Assembly (NCBI GenBank): GCA_033063855.1
Contig: CP093829.1
Span: 24,645,537-24,709,536 of the forward strand
Direction of reading: 5' to 3'
Origin: Smittia aterrima
Lineage: Eukaryota > Arthropoda > Insecta > Diptera > Chironomidae
DNA: 64,000 nucleotides
Shown: positions 46,036 to 58,554 of the stretch, piece after piece
Layout of the letters: every line of letters starts with the position of its first letter
How positions within the stretch are numbered: the stretch's first letter is position 1
Translations under genes and position numbers: made by a program
Notes under the pieces: generated by a model
What the model was told of the DNA's origin: nothing
The model's database searches: none
What the model saw: the letters and a program-made list of their open reading frames with translations, nothing else

Positions 46036-47122
46036 TCACTCATTTTTCGCATTGCGACGCAAAATAGCGTTAGCCAAGTCTTGCTTCATTGCTGCCTTTT
46101 GCTTTTGATCAGCTAGAACATCAACCGAGCGCAATCCATTGACAACGTCCTTCGTCTTGCCGAAATAAATCTCGTTTAGCGTATTACGAATTTTGTTCTC
46201 CATGTCTTCAATCATGCGACCGATGTTGGCGATGTGAGGCGACGTTTCACTAACCGGACAATCTTGTTCAATCTAAAATAATTGAGTTCTTAACTTTCAT
46301 CTGATTAATAAAAAATATTTCTTTAAACAAACCTGTCTCGTAAGACTTCCACCCAAGTTCATTGTTCCTGAAGCTTGTTTGTTTGTCTGCAGCCACAGCA
46401 TCGCAGTTGAAGTTAGCTTATAGTGAGCTGTCCGACCAGAGCTTTTCTCCTGTACTTCGACTACATGAATTGAATCCCAACAACCTTTAATCTTCTTGTT
46501 GCCATCTCCAGCCTTCTTGATAAGAATAACGCCAGCGAAGCCATGATCAAGATCCCAAAGATAAGCAGACGAAACACCTCCCTCGTAATACATTTCGCGG
46601 TATTGATCAAATGCATGATTTGCTTCGATCTCAAGCTTTCGGAGTCTTTCCGATGGCATCGAGCCGTCTTCAAGAGGAGGATCATAAGTATTCGACCATG
46701 GAGAGCGATATGAATCACCATCCCGATTGTAATCGCAAAGCAAATAATCTTTTCCGGTTTCTTTATCCTTGGCAATTTTCAGCGGTTGATCGACGGATGT
46801 TAGGAGATCCTCGCATAGTGAAGGAGCTAAATCGATAAGGTCGATAAGATTCTTCTCGATTTGTTGTGGTGGCAAGCGTCGCATCAGGTCGAGAGCGCAA
46901 TCCATTTGTAAGTCACTCTGATGATTGGAAAAACAACAACAATGGAGAATTGAATGAGTCACGAAGAAAAGTTTGATTAATCAGTTTGAAAGGAAATTGA
47001 AGAGGCAACTGAAGATACAATTTGATCTTTATGATGTTGTTACGCTATAGTCGCAATTTAATTACTGATAAGAGCAGTCTCTAGGGCGCGGTGTTAAAAT
47101 CTAAATATTTTAAACTCACCAT
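46036..47122 (-). CDS. cpb: F-actin-capping protein subunit beta
   Basis: Beta subunit of the CapZ heterodimer that caps actin barbed ends in the cytoplasm. Exons 47122-47120 (the ATG alone, followed directly by GTGAGT), 46917-46333 and 46272-46036, all phase 0; 274 residues. Near-identical to animal capping protein beta: CALDLMRRLPPQQIEKNL, KDYLLCDYNRDGDSYRSPWS, DLDHGFAGVILIKKAGDG, GTMNLGGSLTRQ, then SPHIANIGRMIEDMENKIR and NEIYFGKTKDVVNGLRS. The C-terminal tentacle region ends RRNAKNE. The model requires the single-codon exon to give MSDLQMDCALDL, as in other species. Divergent from the zinc-finger gene with 623 bases between starts. Confidence 0.96.
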
Positions 47123-47745
47123 CTTGTATCACAGTTGTTTGCACTCACTCGGCCACTGACACGATGAATGGATGACGATGATGTATGTAAGCGAAGCAAA
47201 GATTGTGTAAGTTCGCTTTTATTTTGAATTCTTGCTTATTTTTTTTAATTCTTGTCGTGAACGTTTTCAATAAACATGAACGAGTTGTAAGGTTCTCGAT
47301 TTTATTTTCGAAGGAATCCGGTTTGCGATTGTTTCAAAAATAATAATTGAGAATTGCATTTTAATTAAATTTTATTAGCCTCACTAATTTATAAGGAAAG
47401 TAATAATCAAGCTCAAGAAACGCAATCTACAAATTCTTTAATATTAAGCAATAATCTTGAAGTTGTTTGTCAGCGAATCTTATTTTCCTGGGACTTTCAT
47501 TTTTGAGGATTCAAAAAGTTCCAAAATTAAAAATCATTCTTAATTTTTTATTTCGTCGAATCTGATCAAACCTTTTGAAAATAAGAAGAAAGCTTGAAGG
47601 CTCTAAGTTTGTAATGCAATTTCCTGGTGAAGCTGCTCGAAGAAAGTGAAAACAAGTCAAAATCTTCAAAGGTGAGACGATCAAATAAATAAATTTGCGA
47701 AACCTGAAATTTATTTAACCAGGTTACCTCACTAAAGCTTTTAAG
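47123..47745. promoter_or_regulatory. Divergent promoter region cpb / zinc-finger gene
   Basis: 623 bases containing both 5' UTRs. AT-rich; no specific site recognised. Confidence 0.4.
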
Positions 47746-49264
47746 ATGTATTCGAACTATCGAGTTAAAAGAAAGGAGCCAGAAATCAATGAGCTACGCT
47801 GCGCGTAAGTAACAACTTTCAGTCGAGTCAGGTTAATTACATTTCTCTTCATTTAGTCCGATGGATCCTCAGAAATTCCCTCGACCTCCAGCAAACGTTC
47901 CTCATACCGTTCGAGCTCCACCAATACCTACAAACGTACAACCTGTGCCTCCAGTCGGTCGACTCGATCCATCAACGCTCACTCAACATTACCAGAACTT
48001 ACAGTATTACAATTACATGATCTACATTCAACAAATGCGACAAGCAACAGGAATTTCTGAAAATATCATGCCAAGCTTTGAACCGTCTCCACAATTTATG
48101 AAACTGACTCCAGTGGGAGATCTGAATGAGTTCAACAAGCCAAAGCTTCCTTCAATGACTTACGGAGAGCACAGACGTTTGACTCAATATGGAGAAGAAT
48201 CGAGTCAAGAGTCAAATAAACATTCACAGAAGGCTGTGTCTGCTGATGATGGCTGGGGAAACGAAACATTTGAATCTGGACCATCGCAAAGACCATCAAA
48301 TTACCGTCGCGAGAAAGAATCACATGATCCACGCTCAAAGCAACCTAAGACTGACGATGGTTGGGGTGACAGTCCAGTGAAACCTGCCAAGACTTCAGGC
48401 GACTGGGATGATGCTAAACCAAGTAAGACGTCTTACAAAAAAGGAAAAGATGATTGGTCTGATGAAGAAAAGCCTGTCAAAGCACGAGAAGGATCTCACA
48501 ACAGTTACGAAAGCAGATCGTTTTCTCGTGACCGCTCAAGCTCCTCTCGTGGACGAGAAACGCGTGATGGATCATCGCAAAGAACTTATGAAAAGCGACA
48601 GCCGCGTGATGGAGATTGGGAGTGCTCGAAATGTCATGCCAGCACAAACTTTCATTTCCGAACAGAATGCTTTCGCTGCAAAGAGCCAAAAGATGAAAAT
48701 GCGAAAGTCGTTTCAGGTAGCAACGGAGGAAGCTCAAGAGGAGGATATCAAAAGAGAAGCTATGATGGAAACTTCACGCAACGCAGCGACAGCGGAGGAT
48801 ATCGAGGCGGCCGAGGAGGAAGCAGCTATAGAGGCCGAGGCGGAAATAATTCTGGTAGCTGGCGTGGTAATCAAGAATCAAAATCAACGGAAAAAGTGTC
48901 GAGTGGCTGGTCGGACGAAGAGAGCGACTCAAAGAAAACTACGACTGAAAAACCTAAAGATGATGGCTGGGATGAACCTGTTGAAAAGAAAGCAGCTACG
49001 AGCTCTGGAGCTAAAGCTGATGACGACTGGGATTTCGAAGATAAACCAGCAGAAAAAAAGGTTTCCACTTCAAATGGCGACGATGCTTCAGCTTCTAAAG
49101 CTCTCGATGAAGACGAATGGGGTGCACCGAAAGTGGCAAAAACAGTGGCAAAAAATGAAAAGATTAACGATGATGATGATTGGGGTCCAGCTATTCCAGC
49201 TGTTGCTAATCCTCCCACTGCAAATTCAGTAAAAGTTAAAGCTGATGATGACTGGGAAGACTAA
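47746..49264 (+). CDS. RanBP2-type zinc finger, RGG and acidic-WDD repeat protein
   Basis: Exons 47746-47804 and 47857-49264 joined in phase 2; 488 residues starting MYSNYRVKRKEPEINELRC. Layout: Pro-rich N terminus with a Tyr/Gln patch (HYQNLQYYNYMIYIQQM); repeated acidic Trp motifs (DDGWGNE, DDGWGDS, DDWSDEE); one RanBP2-type finger about 265-295 (WECSKCHASTNFHFRTECFRCKEP); an RG/RGG region (RGGRGGSSYRGRGG); and a C-terminal row of DDWDFED, DEWG, DDDWGP and DDDWED motifs. The finger and RGG box point to single-stranded RNA binding, and the acidic WDD tail to a protein-binding or condensate role; both are inferred. I do not recognise a specific orthologue. Convergent with the next gene. Confidence 0.82.
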
Positions 49265-49540
49265 AGGGTTTTAAAACGTTCGTGAATTTCAAAAGACATC
49301 AAACATCTGATTGAAAAATGAATTTAAAAATTTAAGGATTCAATATTTAAAGGTCAGGCGTTTTATATAATTTTGAGATGTTCACTGCAAGTTAAACATC
49401 AAAATGTAAAATTTCCACGCTCAGCAATAAAAAGTTGAAATAAAACGTGCCGAAACCTGAGTAAGAATAAGAAGTCAGAATTTCTTAATTTCAAGTTTTT
49501 GGTCTTTATTTCCTTTGTACAACATTTTAAGATTGGATGT

Positions 49541-50500
49541 TCAACATTGCTTTTTATTGTTAATTTTGCTCGAACGAATTTCTAAGACAACTCCTCCTTC
49601 AATGCCAGAAGATAACGGTAAGCTCGATCTAGTAACTTTCTCGTGGTTCAGCTTAGATTGAGAGCAGTGAGAACAGTCTGATGATTCCTTGGATTCGAAC
49701 TCCAAAATGGATTGAGTGTCGGACTTTGCGTCGCAGTTTTCGATTGCGTTTTCTGCTTGCTGCAATAAATTTGGATTTCTAAAGGATTTCCTTGTCTCCT
49801 GAGACATGCGTTTACCATTTGCTGCTTTAATTATGTCGTCTTTCTTCAATCTTTGAACGACGACTGAGAAATTTTTCAAGAAATTCTTGACGTTGACGGA
49901 ACATTTTGGCATGTAATTCTTTACGACGACTTTGCATTCCTTAATTTGATCGAAAGGAGAATCAGAGTTTCCCGAACTTTCGATTTGCAAGTCCTCAGCA
50001 TTACTCGATTGATTTTGATCTTCTGTGTTGATCTCTGGCGAAGGCACTCGGGACAGAATGATTGAAAATGGTTTCATCTTCAATGTATTGTTGTTTTCTT
50101 CTTGTTCTTCTTCTTCATTGCGATCGCGTCCCTTGAAAAGGAGAACGTCCAGCTTCGACAACTTCTTAATTACAACGGAACATGGCTTGAGCTTCTTCAT
50201 CAATGAGCTGTTGGATAATTTGAAGTTTGGTGGAAGTGAGGAAGAGCGAAGATTCTTCCTTGTCCAACGATGAGAACGATTTTTTTTCTTCCTTGGTATC
50301 TTGATGCGGGGCAAATTTTTTGCTGTTCGGCATTTTGAAAGTTGAGTGTCGCAACAACAAACCGAGATGTTGTCTATTATCATTGCCGTTGATTTTCTCT
50401 TTCTGAACGTTTTAGGATCAACAATGTTGTTGTTTGCTTCTTCTTGATCATCTGCCAACTTCAGTCCGATTGCGGTCATGTATTCTTCTTTTTGTTCCAT
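49541..50500 (-). CDS. Unrecognised basic protein with recurring short hydrophobic motif
   Basis: Single coding exon, 319 residues, start ATG just after an acceptor (TTTAATAG at about 50512). A 5' UTR exon probably ends at about 50807, where GCAG is followed by GTAAAATT. Composition is Lys/Ser/Asn-rich with basic clusters (PRIKIPRKKKNRSHRW), suggesting a nuclear protein. A motif of the form [CF]-[SK]-[VI]-[VIN]-[VIL]-[KSQ]-[KRN] recurs five times: CSVVIKKL, FSIILSRV, CKVVVKNY, CSVNVKNF, FSVVVQRL. Two short CxC/CxxC clusters also occur (VCCCD, CSHC). No known domain recognised. It could be a fast-evolving chromatin or testis protein; that is a guess. Confidence 0.65.
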   Translation of the reverse strand: MEQKEEYMTAIGLKLADDQEEANNNIVDPKTFRKRKSTAMIIDNISVCCCDTQLSKCRTAKNLPRIKIPRKKKNRSHRWTRKNLRSSSLPPNFKLSNSSLMKKLKPCSVVIKKLSKLDVLLFKGRDRNEEEEQEENNNTLKMKPFSIILSRVPSPEINTEDQNQSSNAEDLQIESSGNSDSPFDQIKECKVVVKNYMPKCSVNVKNFLKNFSVVVQRLKKDDIIKAANGKRMSQETRKSFRNPNLLQQAENAIENCDAKSDTQSILEFESKESSDCSHCSQSKLNHEKVTRSSLPLSSGIEGGVVLEIRSSKINNKKQC

Positions 50501-51844
50501 GACAAACTTCCTATTAAAAAATAAGTTTTCGTTCTGTAAAAAGAGATTCGCACTGGCATTTTAAATTTTTCGATGGAGATGTTTCAGCTGGTTTCATTTT
50601 TAAGGATTTTTTCGTAGAAAAAACTTTATTTATGAATGTATCGAATTTCGGAATCTCAGTTACGAGAGTGTGGGTTAGTTGGCGCCTTCGATTATTTGTT
50701 GCAAGTCTCTTGTTGAAAAATGTTTTGGAATAACCGACTATGCTGCAACCTTTTTTTTTATCTTTTGATTTTTTCAATTATTACTGTATTGGTATCAAAA
50801 TTTTACCTGCGAACTGTCACAGGCAACGATGAAGGTCTTTCTCAACACTTTAATTGCTTTTGATTTGAAATTGACCTGATTTTACTGCTTGAAACTGATT
50901 TAATAAATATATTTCTGTCGACAACAACACGCAACACGAATCGACTAAAAAATGAACCGTTTGAATCGGATTTTCTATCCCTGATTTTGTCTAACCTTAG
51001 CAAGCTGTGAAACCTCATGCTCGTAAATCTGATTTTTCTTACCAGCGATAAATTCGTTTTATTTCTTGAGATATTTATTTCGTGATGAGCCTAAGGAGCT
51101 TTGGGGAGCTGGATGCTAAACTGATAAACTAAGTTTAATTAAAAAAAAAAAGAAAAAAAAAATTGTTTCGTTTTTGATGTTTACACTTCGAAGAATCGAT
51201 TACGACTGATTCTAATTTCAGATTCTGCTCTGAAAAACTTTTCGAGAATTTGAATGCAGACTGAGATTGTAAATCAATTTTTTGCCTTTTAGCTGTTGTT
51301 TCTGGAAAAATAAATTTTAAATCAGATTTCGTGGATGATAAGAGGACGCATGGTAGGTCTACACATTTGGGAGGACGCAGTTACCAGAGACAGCGCATTG
51401 AATGATGCCAACAATTGACAGCGGATCGCTAAAGATTGATACGAGTTTAAAAAAAAATCCAGGACGCGGTCATGGCTGGTTCAAACAGCTGTACGACCAG
51501 CTAAGAAGAAGAAGCTGTTGTTTCTCTGCTTTTTGCAGTAATAAATCTAATCGCTTTATTCGTTATATTATATTGTATTGTTATATATTATATATGTTAT
51601 TGAACTTTGACATAAGCTTTTCCATTCATTAACTGAATTCAGAAATTGGGTTATGGTCTACGTATAAAATCCCTTTCAAAATTACTGCCGTCTTGAAATT
51701 ATCTAAACGCAGCCGATTGTTTACATTGTCGTTCTTGATTAAATTATCTTTTTGTACTCGATTGTGTGTGATAGCGAGCGGCAGTCAACTTGAAATATTT
51801 ATTGAGTTCGTGTCTTCTACATCGCAAAGAAAAATCTTTTAAAA
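50501..51844. other. Spacer upstream of the unknown gene and of 5-oxoprolinase
   Basis: Contains the probable 5' UTR intron of the minus-strand gene (50807 to about 50512), an A-rich tract at 51142-51165, an AT-rich patch about 51565-51600, and the 5-oxoprolinase promoter. No other gene supported. Confidence 0.5.
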
Positions 51845-54800
51845 ATGGTTCAAAAGTTCAACTTTTCGATTGATCGAGGTTTGTGCAACAGTTTTAAGTT
51901 TCGATTATATTGCGCAGATTAGATCTTAATAATTTATAACTTCAATGTCATGTGATCTAATTCAAACATTCACAGGTGGAACATTCACTGACATCATTTG
52001 CATTTGCCCTGATAACTCAGTGAAGACTATGAAACTTCTCTCCGAGGACCCGGCAAACTACAAAGATGCTCCAACTGAAGGAATCCGAAGAATAATTCAA
52101 GAAGAAACTGGCCAAGCTCTTGACGAAGATGGATTAATTAAAACAGATTGCATCGGGTCAATCAGAATGGGAACTACTGTTGCAACCAACGCTTTGCTTG
52201 AAAGAAAGGGCGAGAAAGTTGTGCTCGTTGTCAACAAAGGTTTCCGAGATATTTTACACATTGGAAATCAAGCACGACCGAAAATATTCGACTTGAACAT
52301 TCGAAGACCGTCAAATCTTTACGAAGAGGTCGTTGAAATCGATTGTCGTATAATTCCTGTCAGAGGCGACTGTAAGATGAACACTGCAGACTTCAGGATC
52401 GTCAGTGGAATTTCAGAAACAAACTATTTAGTTCAAAAAGAACTGATCGCTTTAACTGTCCATGATCAATTAAAGAAAGTTTTTGATAGCGGAATTCGAT
52501 CGATTGCTGTTGCATTGGCTCATTCATATGCTTGTCCCGAGCATGAACTTCAAGTTGGGGAAATCGCAAGAAATGTTGGATTTACGACGGTAACTCTGTC
52601 TCATCAAGCAATGCCAATGGTTCGACTTGTTCCTCGAGGATTCACTTCATGCGTTGAGGCTTATTTGACTCCACATGTTGATCGCTACTTGCAGTCGTTC
52701 CGTTCGGGATTTCAAAAAATGTTGAAAGGAGTCGACGTAATGTTCATGCAAAGCGATGGAGGTTTAACTGCGATTGATCGATTCCGTGGAGCTCGTGCAA
52801 TTCTGAGTGGACCAGCAGGAGGAGTAATTGGTTTTTCACAAACTGGTAGCCGCGATACTGATCTTCCTCTAATTGGATTCGATATGGGAGGAACTTCAAC
52901 TGATGTCTCGAGATTTGATGGTCATTACGATCACACTCTTGAATCAACAACAGCTGGAGTAACCATTCAAGCGCCGCAGTTAGACATCAACACAATCGCG
53001 GCTGGAGGTGGCTCACGACTTTTCTTTCGCTCTGGTTTATACGTTGTCGGCCCGGAATCTGCTGGAGCTAATCCTGGACCTTGTTGCTATAAGAAGAATG
53101 GCCCGTTAACAGTCACAGATGCGAATCTCGTGCTTGGTCGACTCTTTCCAGAATATTTCCCGAAAATATTTGGCCCAAGTGAAAATGAACCACTTGACAT
53201 TGAATCGACGATGAGAGAGTTTAACAAAATCACCGAAGACATCAATAAATACAACAGAAAAGATGGAAAAGACAATATGTCAGTTCAAGAAGTTGCGATG
53301 GGGTTCATTCGAGTTGCTAATGAAGCTATGTGCAGACCAATTAGAGCTCTCACACAATCGAGAGGCTTCGATACAAGTTGTCATGCGCTTTCATGCTTTG
53401 GCGGAGCTGGAGGTCAACACGCTTGTGCAATTGCGAAGGAACTTGGAATGAAGACAATTCTTATTCACAAATATTCAGGAATTCTCTCCGCATATGGAAT
53501 GGCTTTAGCTGATGTCGTCCACGAAGCTCAAGAACCTTGCGGTTTAGTTTTTGAAGTAAATAATTTTTCTACAATTTCAAATTTGCTCGATAAATTGTCG
53601 CAAACTTGCATCGATCAGCTGAAACTTCAATGGTTCAAAGAAGAAGATATCGTTTTAGAACATTACTTGCATTTGCGATACAACGGAACCGATTGTGCTT
53701 TGATGATTTCTGCGGACATGGAAAACGATGAAAACGGAAACAAAGACTTTTTATTGAAATATGGAAACTTTATAAGTTCGTTCCTAAGAAGATATCAAAA
53801 AGAATTTGGATTCGTATTAGAAGGAAGAACAATTATTGTCGACGACGTTAGAGTTCGCGGATGTGGCAAACCAAAAACTCCTGAAGAGCTTGATATCGAG
53901 TCAGCATCGAGTTCAACTCCAGAAACAGAAAAGATTGCTAAAGTTTACTTTGACGACGGATGGAAAGAAACGAAAATATTCGTCCGCGAGAAATTGTTTG
54001 CTGGTCATTCGATAACTGGACCGGCAGTTATTATTGATAAACTTTCAACGATCGTTGTCGAACCAAACTGTAAAGCGGAGATAACAAAGAAGGGAGACAT
54101 AATAATTAAAGTCGAAGACCTCAACATGCAGAAAGTTGTTGGAGTCGACATGGATCCAATTCAATTGTCGATATTTTCTCATCGATTCATGTCAATCGCT
54201 GAGCAAATGGGAAGAGTTCTTCAAAGGACATCGATCAGCACAAACATAAAAGAGCGATTGGACTTCAGTTGCGCATTATTTGGACCCGACGGAGGTTTGG
54301 TTTCGAACGCTCCGCATATTCCTGTTCATCTCGGCGCAATGCAGGAAACGGTTCGTTATCAAATCGAAGTTCGAGGAAAAACTCTCAAAGACGGAGACGT
54401 TTTGCTATCGAACCATCCTCAAGCTGGAGGAAGTCATCTTCCTGATTTAACAGTGATCACTCCGGTTTTCACTAAAGACGTGCCTGATCCTGTTTTTTAT
54501 GTCGCGTCGCGTGGTCATCACGCAGACATTGGAGGTGAGTTTGTTATTTAAAAATACTTTTTAAAATATTTTAATTTCGTTTTTTATGAAGGAATTTCTC
54601 CGGGATCGATGCCTCCACATTCAAAGAGCTTGGCAGATGAGGGAGCTGCATTTAAATCTTTTCTTCTTGTCGACGGTGGATTATTCAATGAAAGCGGAAT
54701 AATTGAAGAATTAACAACTCCAACTGGTTCAGCTGATTGCGGTAAGTTAATCGTTAGAAATAAATTCTTTGAGAACTCATTTTTTCTTTTTTAGGAACAA

Positions 54801-56096
54801 GAAACCTTGCTGATAATATTTCAGATTTGAAAGCTCAAATTGCTGCTAATCACAAGGGAATTGAATTGGTTCGAGAGCTTATCAATATTTACTCGCTTCG
54901 AGTCGTTCAAGCCTTCATGAATCATATTCAAACGAACGCATCAGAATGTGTCCGCGATATGTTGAAAGAAATCGCTGTCGATGCCAAGCGACGAGCAGGC
55001 AGTTCTGTGCTATATGCAAAGGAGTTTATGGATGACGGAAGTCCAATTGTGTTGACAGTTACAATCAACGAAACTGACGGAACAGCAATTTTTGATTTCA
55101 CTGGAACTGGTCATGAAGTTTACGGAAATTGCAATGCTCCGAGAGCCATCACGATGTCAGCAATTATTTACTGTCTTCGGGCAATGATTGGCTTTGACAT
55201 TCCACTGAACCAAGGTTGAATATTTAAATTCAGTCAGTTAACAAATTTAATCAATTTTTCATTTCAAAGGTTGCCTCAATCCGATTGCCGTCATAATCCC
55301 CAAGGAATCGATTCTTGATCCTTCTGAAGGCGCAGCTGTAGTCGGTGGAAATGTTTTGACGTCACAACGTGTTGTGGATACGATTCTGAAAGCTTTCAAT
55401 GTCTGTTCTGCCAGCTGTGGTTGCATGAATAATGGTTTGAGAAGTTTTCTTTGTCGTCATTTAAATTTTAACGTCATCAAATTATTTTTAGTTACAATTG
55501 GAGATGAGTCCTGGGGCTACTACGAAACTGTTGGAGGAGGAAGTGGCGCTGGACCTACATGGAATGGAACGTCAGGAGTTCACACTCATATGACGAACAC
55601 AAGAATCACTGATCTTGAGATTCTTGAGCAACGATATCCGATCGTGTTGCAATCGTTCTCCCTTCGAACAGATGAGTCAGGAGGCGATGGATATTTCAAA
55701 GGTGGCGAAGGAATTCATCGAGAATTATTATTCAGGAAACCAGTTTCATTGTCCGTACTCACGGAACGTCGAGCGATTCCCAATTATGGACTTGAAGGCG
55801 GAAATCCTGGAAAAGTTGGTTTGAATTTACTAAAGAAAGTTGATGGCCGAGTTATAAACTTAGGAGGGAAGACAGCAATTGATGTGCAAGCAGGAGACAT
55901 TTTCTCATTGAAAACTCCTGGTAAGCTTTGCAATTCAGTTCTAATATGCAATTTACTCAATCAACTTTTATTTTAAGGTGGAGCTGGCTATGGAAGAAAA
56001 TCAGAAAACGTTCAAACGCCATCCGAAGTCTTCGACGCTTCTTCATATGAAAAGGGCAGCGTATTCGCTTATCGAATGATGCAGGAGCAAGTTTAA
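51845..56096 (+). CDS. OPLAH: 5-oxoprolinase (ATP-hydrolysing)
   Basis: Opens 5-oxo-L-proline to glutamate with ATP, a step of the gamma-glutamyl (glutathione) cycle in the cytosol. Exons 51845-51878, 51976-54534, 54592-54741, 54795-55214, 55270-55434, 55492-55920 and 55978-56096, every intron in phase 1; 1291 residues, like mammalian OPLAH (1288). The N-terminal hydantoinase A half has RGGTFTDI (split by intron 1), RMGTTVATNALLERKGE, FMQSDGGLT, ILSGPAGGVIG and DMGGTSTDVSR. The hydantoinase B half has QRTSISTNIKERLDFSCALF, LSNHPQAGGSHLPDLTVI, GGISPGSMPP, GCMNNVTIGD and GPTWNGTSGVHTHMTNTRITD. The C terminus is LKTPGGAGYGRK. All conserved blocks present. Confidence 0.97.
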
Positions 56097-57729
56097 TTAA
56101 ATAGACAGAAATATTATAAAACGGGGAAACAAATAAAAATATTTTATTCAAAAACAATTTTCTGAGATTTAAATTCTTGAACTCACTCGGCCGGGCGCGT
56201 TCAAAGAAAGTTTCTCGATAAAAAATTTCTTTCAAAAATCTTCGGCAATATAATTCGATTTGGACCATAATTACGCTGATAAGTAAGGATTCAAAGTTTT
56301 AAACATTCATTTAAGCAAGTTATCAGTGCAGATCCGATAAATTTAAGGCGCAAAAGTTTCAAAGTAAGGAGAATTTTCAGTTTTAAAATTTTTAGTAATT
56401 ATGAAAGTTCAGATGTCGCTTGGCAATATTTTACGATTCGCACGGGAAAATTTGTTATGAAAAACTGATTAGATGTGATTAAAAGTAATGGCTTAAGTCT
56501 CTTGATACTGCATAGAATAATCCAAGCATCGTCATATCCGTGGATTCTTAAAAAGCAAAACGTAACAAGAAAAAATTTCTTTGTGATCTCCATTGTCTCG
56601 AGTTGGGTGGAAAAAATATTTCGCTGCAAATTTAATTCTCATATCTACGTCGTTCTGATTAAAAGTGTGTTTATTTTGCGAATGTTGCTTGCATATTCTT
56701 AGTATTCGACTGATATGTCACTCGACTCTTAGCTTTCGAATTAAATGCGTCGCAAAGCAGAAAAAAGTCTTTATCAATCATTTCCACCCTGATCTTGTTT
56801 CCTGAGAATTCGCACATAACAACAACGTCCGAGAGTCAGTGAAAAAAGAAGATAAACTGGAAATTTCTTGTGCAAATATTTACAGAGTGTCTTTCGGCTC
56901 TAATTTAAAGATGAATCCTCGTCGATTTCGAAAAAAAAATCGAAAATTGCCCGACTCTTTGTTTTTACACGACATAAAGATGATTCGATGGAATTTCGAT
57001 GAATAATCAGAGAAGAAACAACACCAAACGGATGATGACGACAACAAGTGTGTATGTGTCGACAATGTTTTCGCGAGAAGAGAGTTTGTGTTAAACAGAA
57101 TTTCCTTTGAAACGACATTCATTTTCTTGTACATTACTCTTTAATTCAATTACGCATTGAAGTGATTCTTCAATTAGCAACATGCGATGAAGTTCTCAAT
57201 TGTTTCGTCATATTCTACAGTTTGAAAGTTTCATTTTTCAAGGTGAAGGTGAAGAGACGAAAGGAAAATTCAATAATATTGTGTGGAAAACGACAACAAA
57301 GAAGCGTAAAGAATTTTACCTTCGTGTGTGTGTCGAGACGATGTTGATTGATGTGGAGTGTTTTTTGTGTTGACGAATGGTTGAAAGCACAAAAAAATCT
57401 CACCCTTTTAACAATATGAGTCATCTCATAATCTGTTAATTGTAATCTTGTAACTCGAGACGATTTATGATCTAGTTCATCTCAATATCTGTGCTATAAA
57501 CAATATTTTCTTCCATTTGTAATTTAAAATTGACAAATGATTCAATTGCTGGTTCACCATCTGCAACCTCAATAGTTTCATTTTTCAACCAAAGTTCGTG
57601 ATCTTATTAACACGTCGCTCTTTTCTTTTTTATTTTAGGTGATTCTTGTGCTCCTCTCGTAAAAGATTTCCGTTCTCCAGTTTTATTATTTTCTTCATTT
57701 GAAGTTTTCGCCTCCCTGTATCAAAAGCG
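56097..57729. other. Spacer with Rab5 5' UTR
   Basis: OPLAH polyadenylation (AATAAA at about 56132) lies at the left. At the right an acceptor TTTTAG ends at 57638, so the last 91 bases before the Rab5 ATG are probably a 5' UTR exon after a 5' UTR intron. Nothing else recognised. Confidence 0.5.
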
Positions 57730-58554
57730 ATGGCAAATAATCAGCGAGGCAGTGGCATTCAACGTCCAAATGGCGCCACACAGAGTAAGATCTGTCAATT
57801 CAAGTTGGTGCTGTTGGGAGAGTCTGCGGTTGGCAAGTCATCGCTGGTGCTGAGATTCGTTAAAGGACAGTTCCACGAGTATCAAGAGAGTACGATTGGT
57901 GCTGCCTTCCTTACTCAAACCGTTCACATCGATGACACCGCTGTGAAGTTTGAAATATGGGTAAGTCTAGAAGAAGAAAAATGTCTTCAGTTTAATTTTA
58001 ATTGTTTCTATTTTTAGGACACTGCTGGACAAGAAAGATACCACAGTTTAGCCCCAATGTATTATCGTGGAGCTCAAGCAGCCATCGTAGTTTATGACAT
58101 ACAGAATCAGGACAGTTTTGTCCGCGCCCAGACGTGGGTGAAGGAGCTTCAGAGACAAGTGAGTCAACATCTCCTAAAGGAGAAAAAGAAACTTTTTTAT
58201 TTACATAATTTTCCACTTTTAGGCTTCTCCCAACATTGTCATTGCGTTAGCTGGCAATAAAGCTGATTTGGCATCGAGTCGGGCGGTTGACTACGAAGAA
58301 GCAAAACAATACGCAGACGAGAACGGATTGCTATTCATGGAAACATCTGCGAAGACGGCAGTCAATGTCAATGAGATATTTTTAGCAATAGGTAAAACTA
58401 ATTGAAATTAATTTGAGTCCCACGTGAATACTTAAGGACTTGTGTCGTTTTAGCGAAAAAACTTCCGAAGAACGAAGGCGCGGGCCAACAGCAAAACATT
58501 CGACCAACTGTAGGGGAAACGAATCGATCGACAGGGAATTGCTGTAATAAGTGA
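57730..58554 (+). CDS. Rab5: Small GTPase Rab5
   Basis: Early-endosome GTPase controlling endocytic fusion. Exons 57730-57960, 58018-58158, 58223-58391 and 58454-58554; phases agree, 213 residues. G-box motifs intact: GESAVGKSS (P-loop), switch I ESTIGAAFLTQ (the Rab5 form), WDTAGQERYHSL (switch II), GNKADL and ETSAKT. The C terminus NCCNK carries the double cysteine for geranylgeranylation (CCxx). A further intron appears to lie in the 3' UTR: the exon continues 16 bases past the stop to a GTGAGC donor at 58571, with acceptor TTCGCAG ending at 58641. Confidence 0.97.

Noticed and set aside
50514..50777. Basic 87-codon frame upstream of the unknown minus-strand gene
   Set aside because: It starts at TTG right after a stop, is out of frame with the main exon and lies within the probable 5' UTR intron; it looks like chance in A-rich DNA.
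51402..51632. 76-codon plus-strand frame before 5-oxoprolinase
   Set aside because: Low-complexity second half, no homology, no splice or conserved context.
56399..57134. Several 60-85 codon frames on both strands between OPLAH and Rab5
   Set aside because: AT-rich chance frames; the region is explained by UTRs and spacer.
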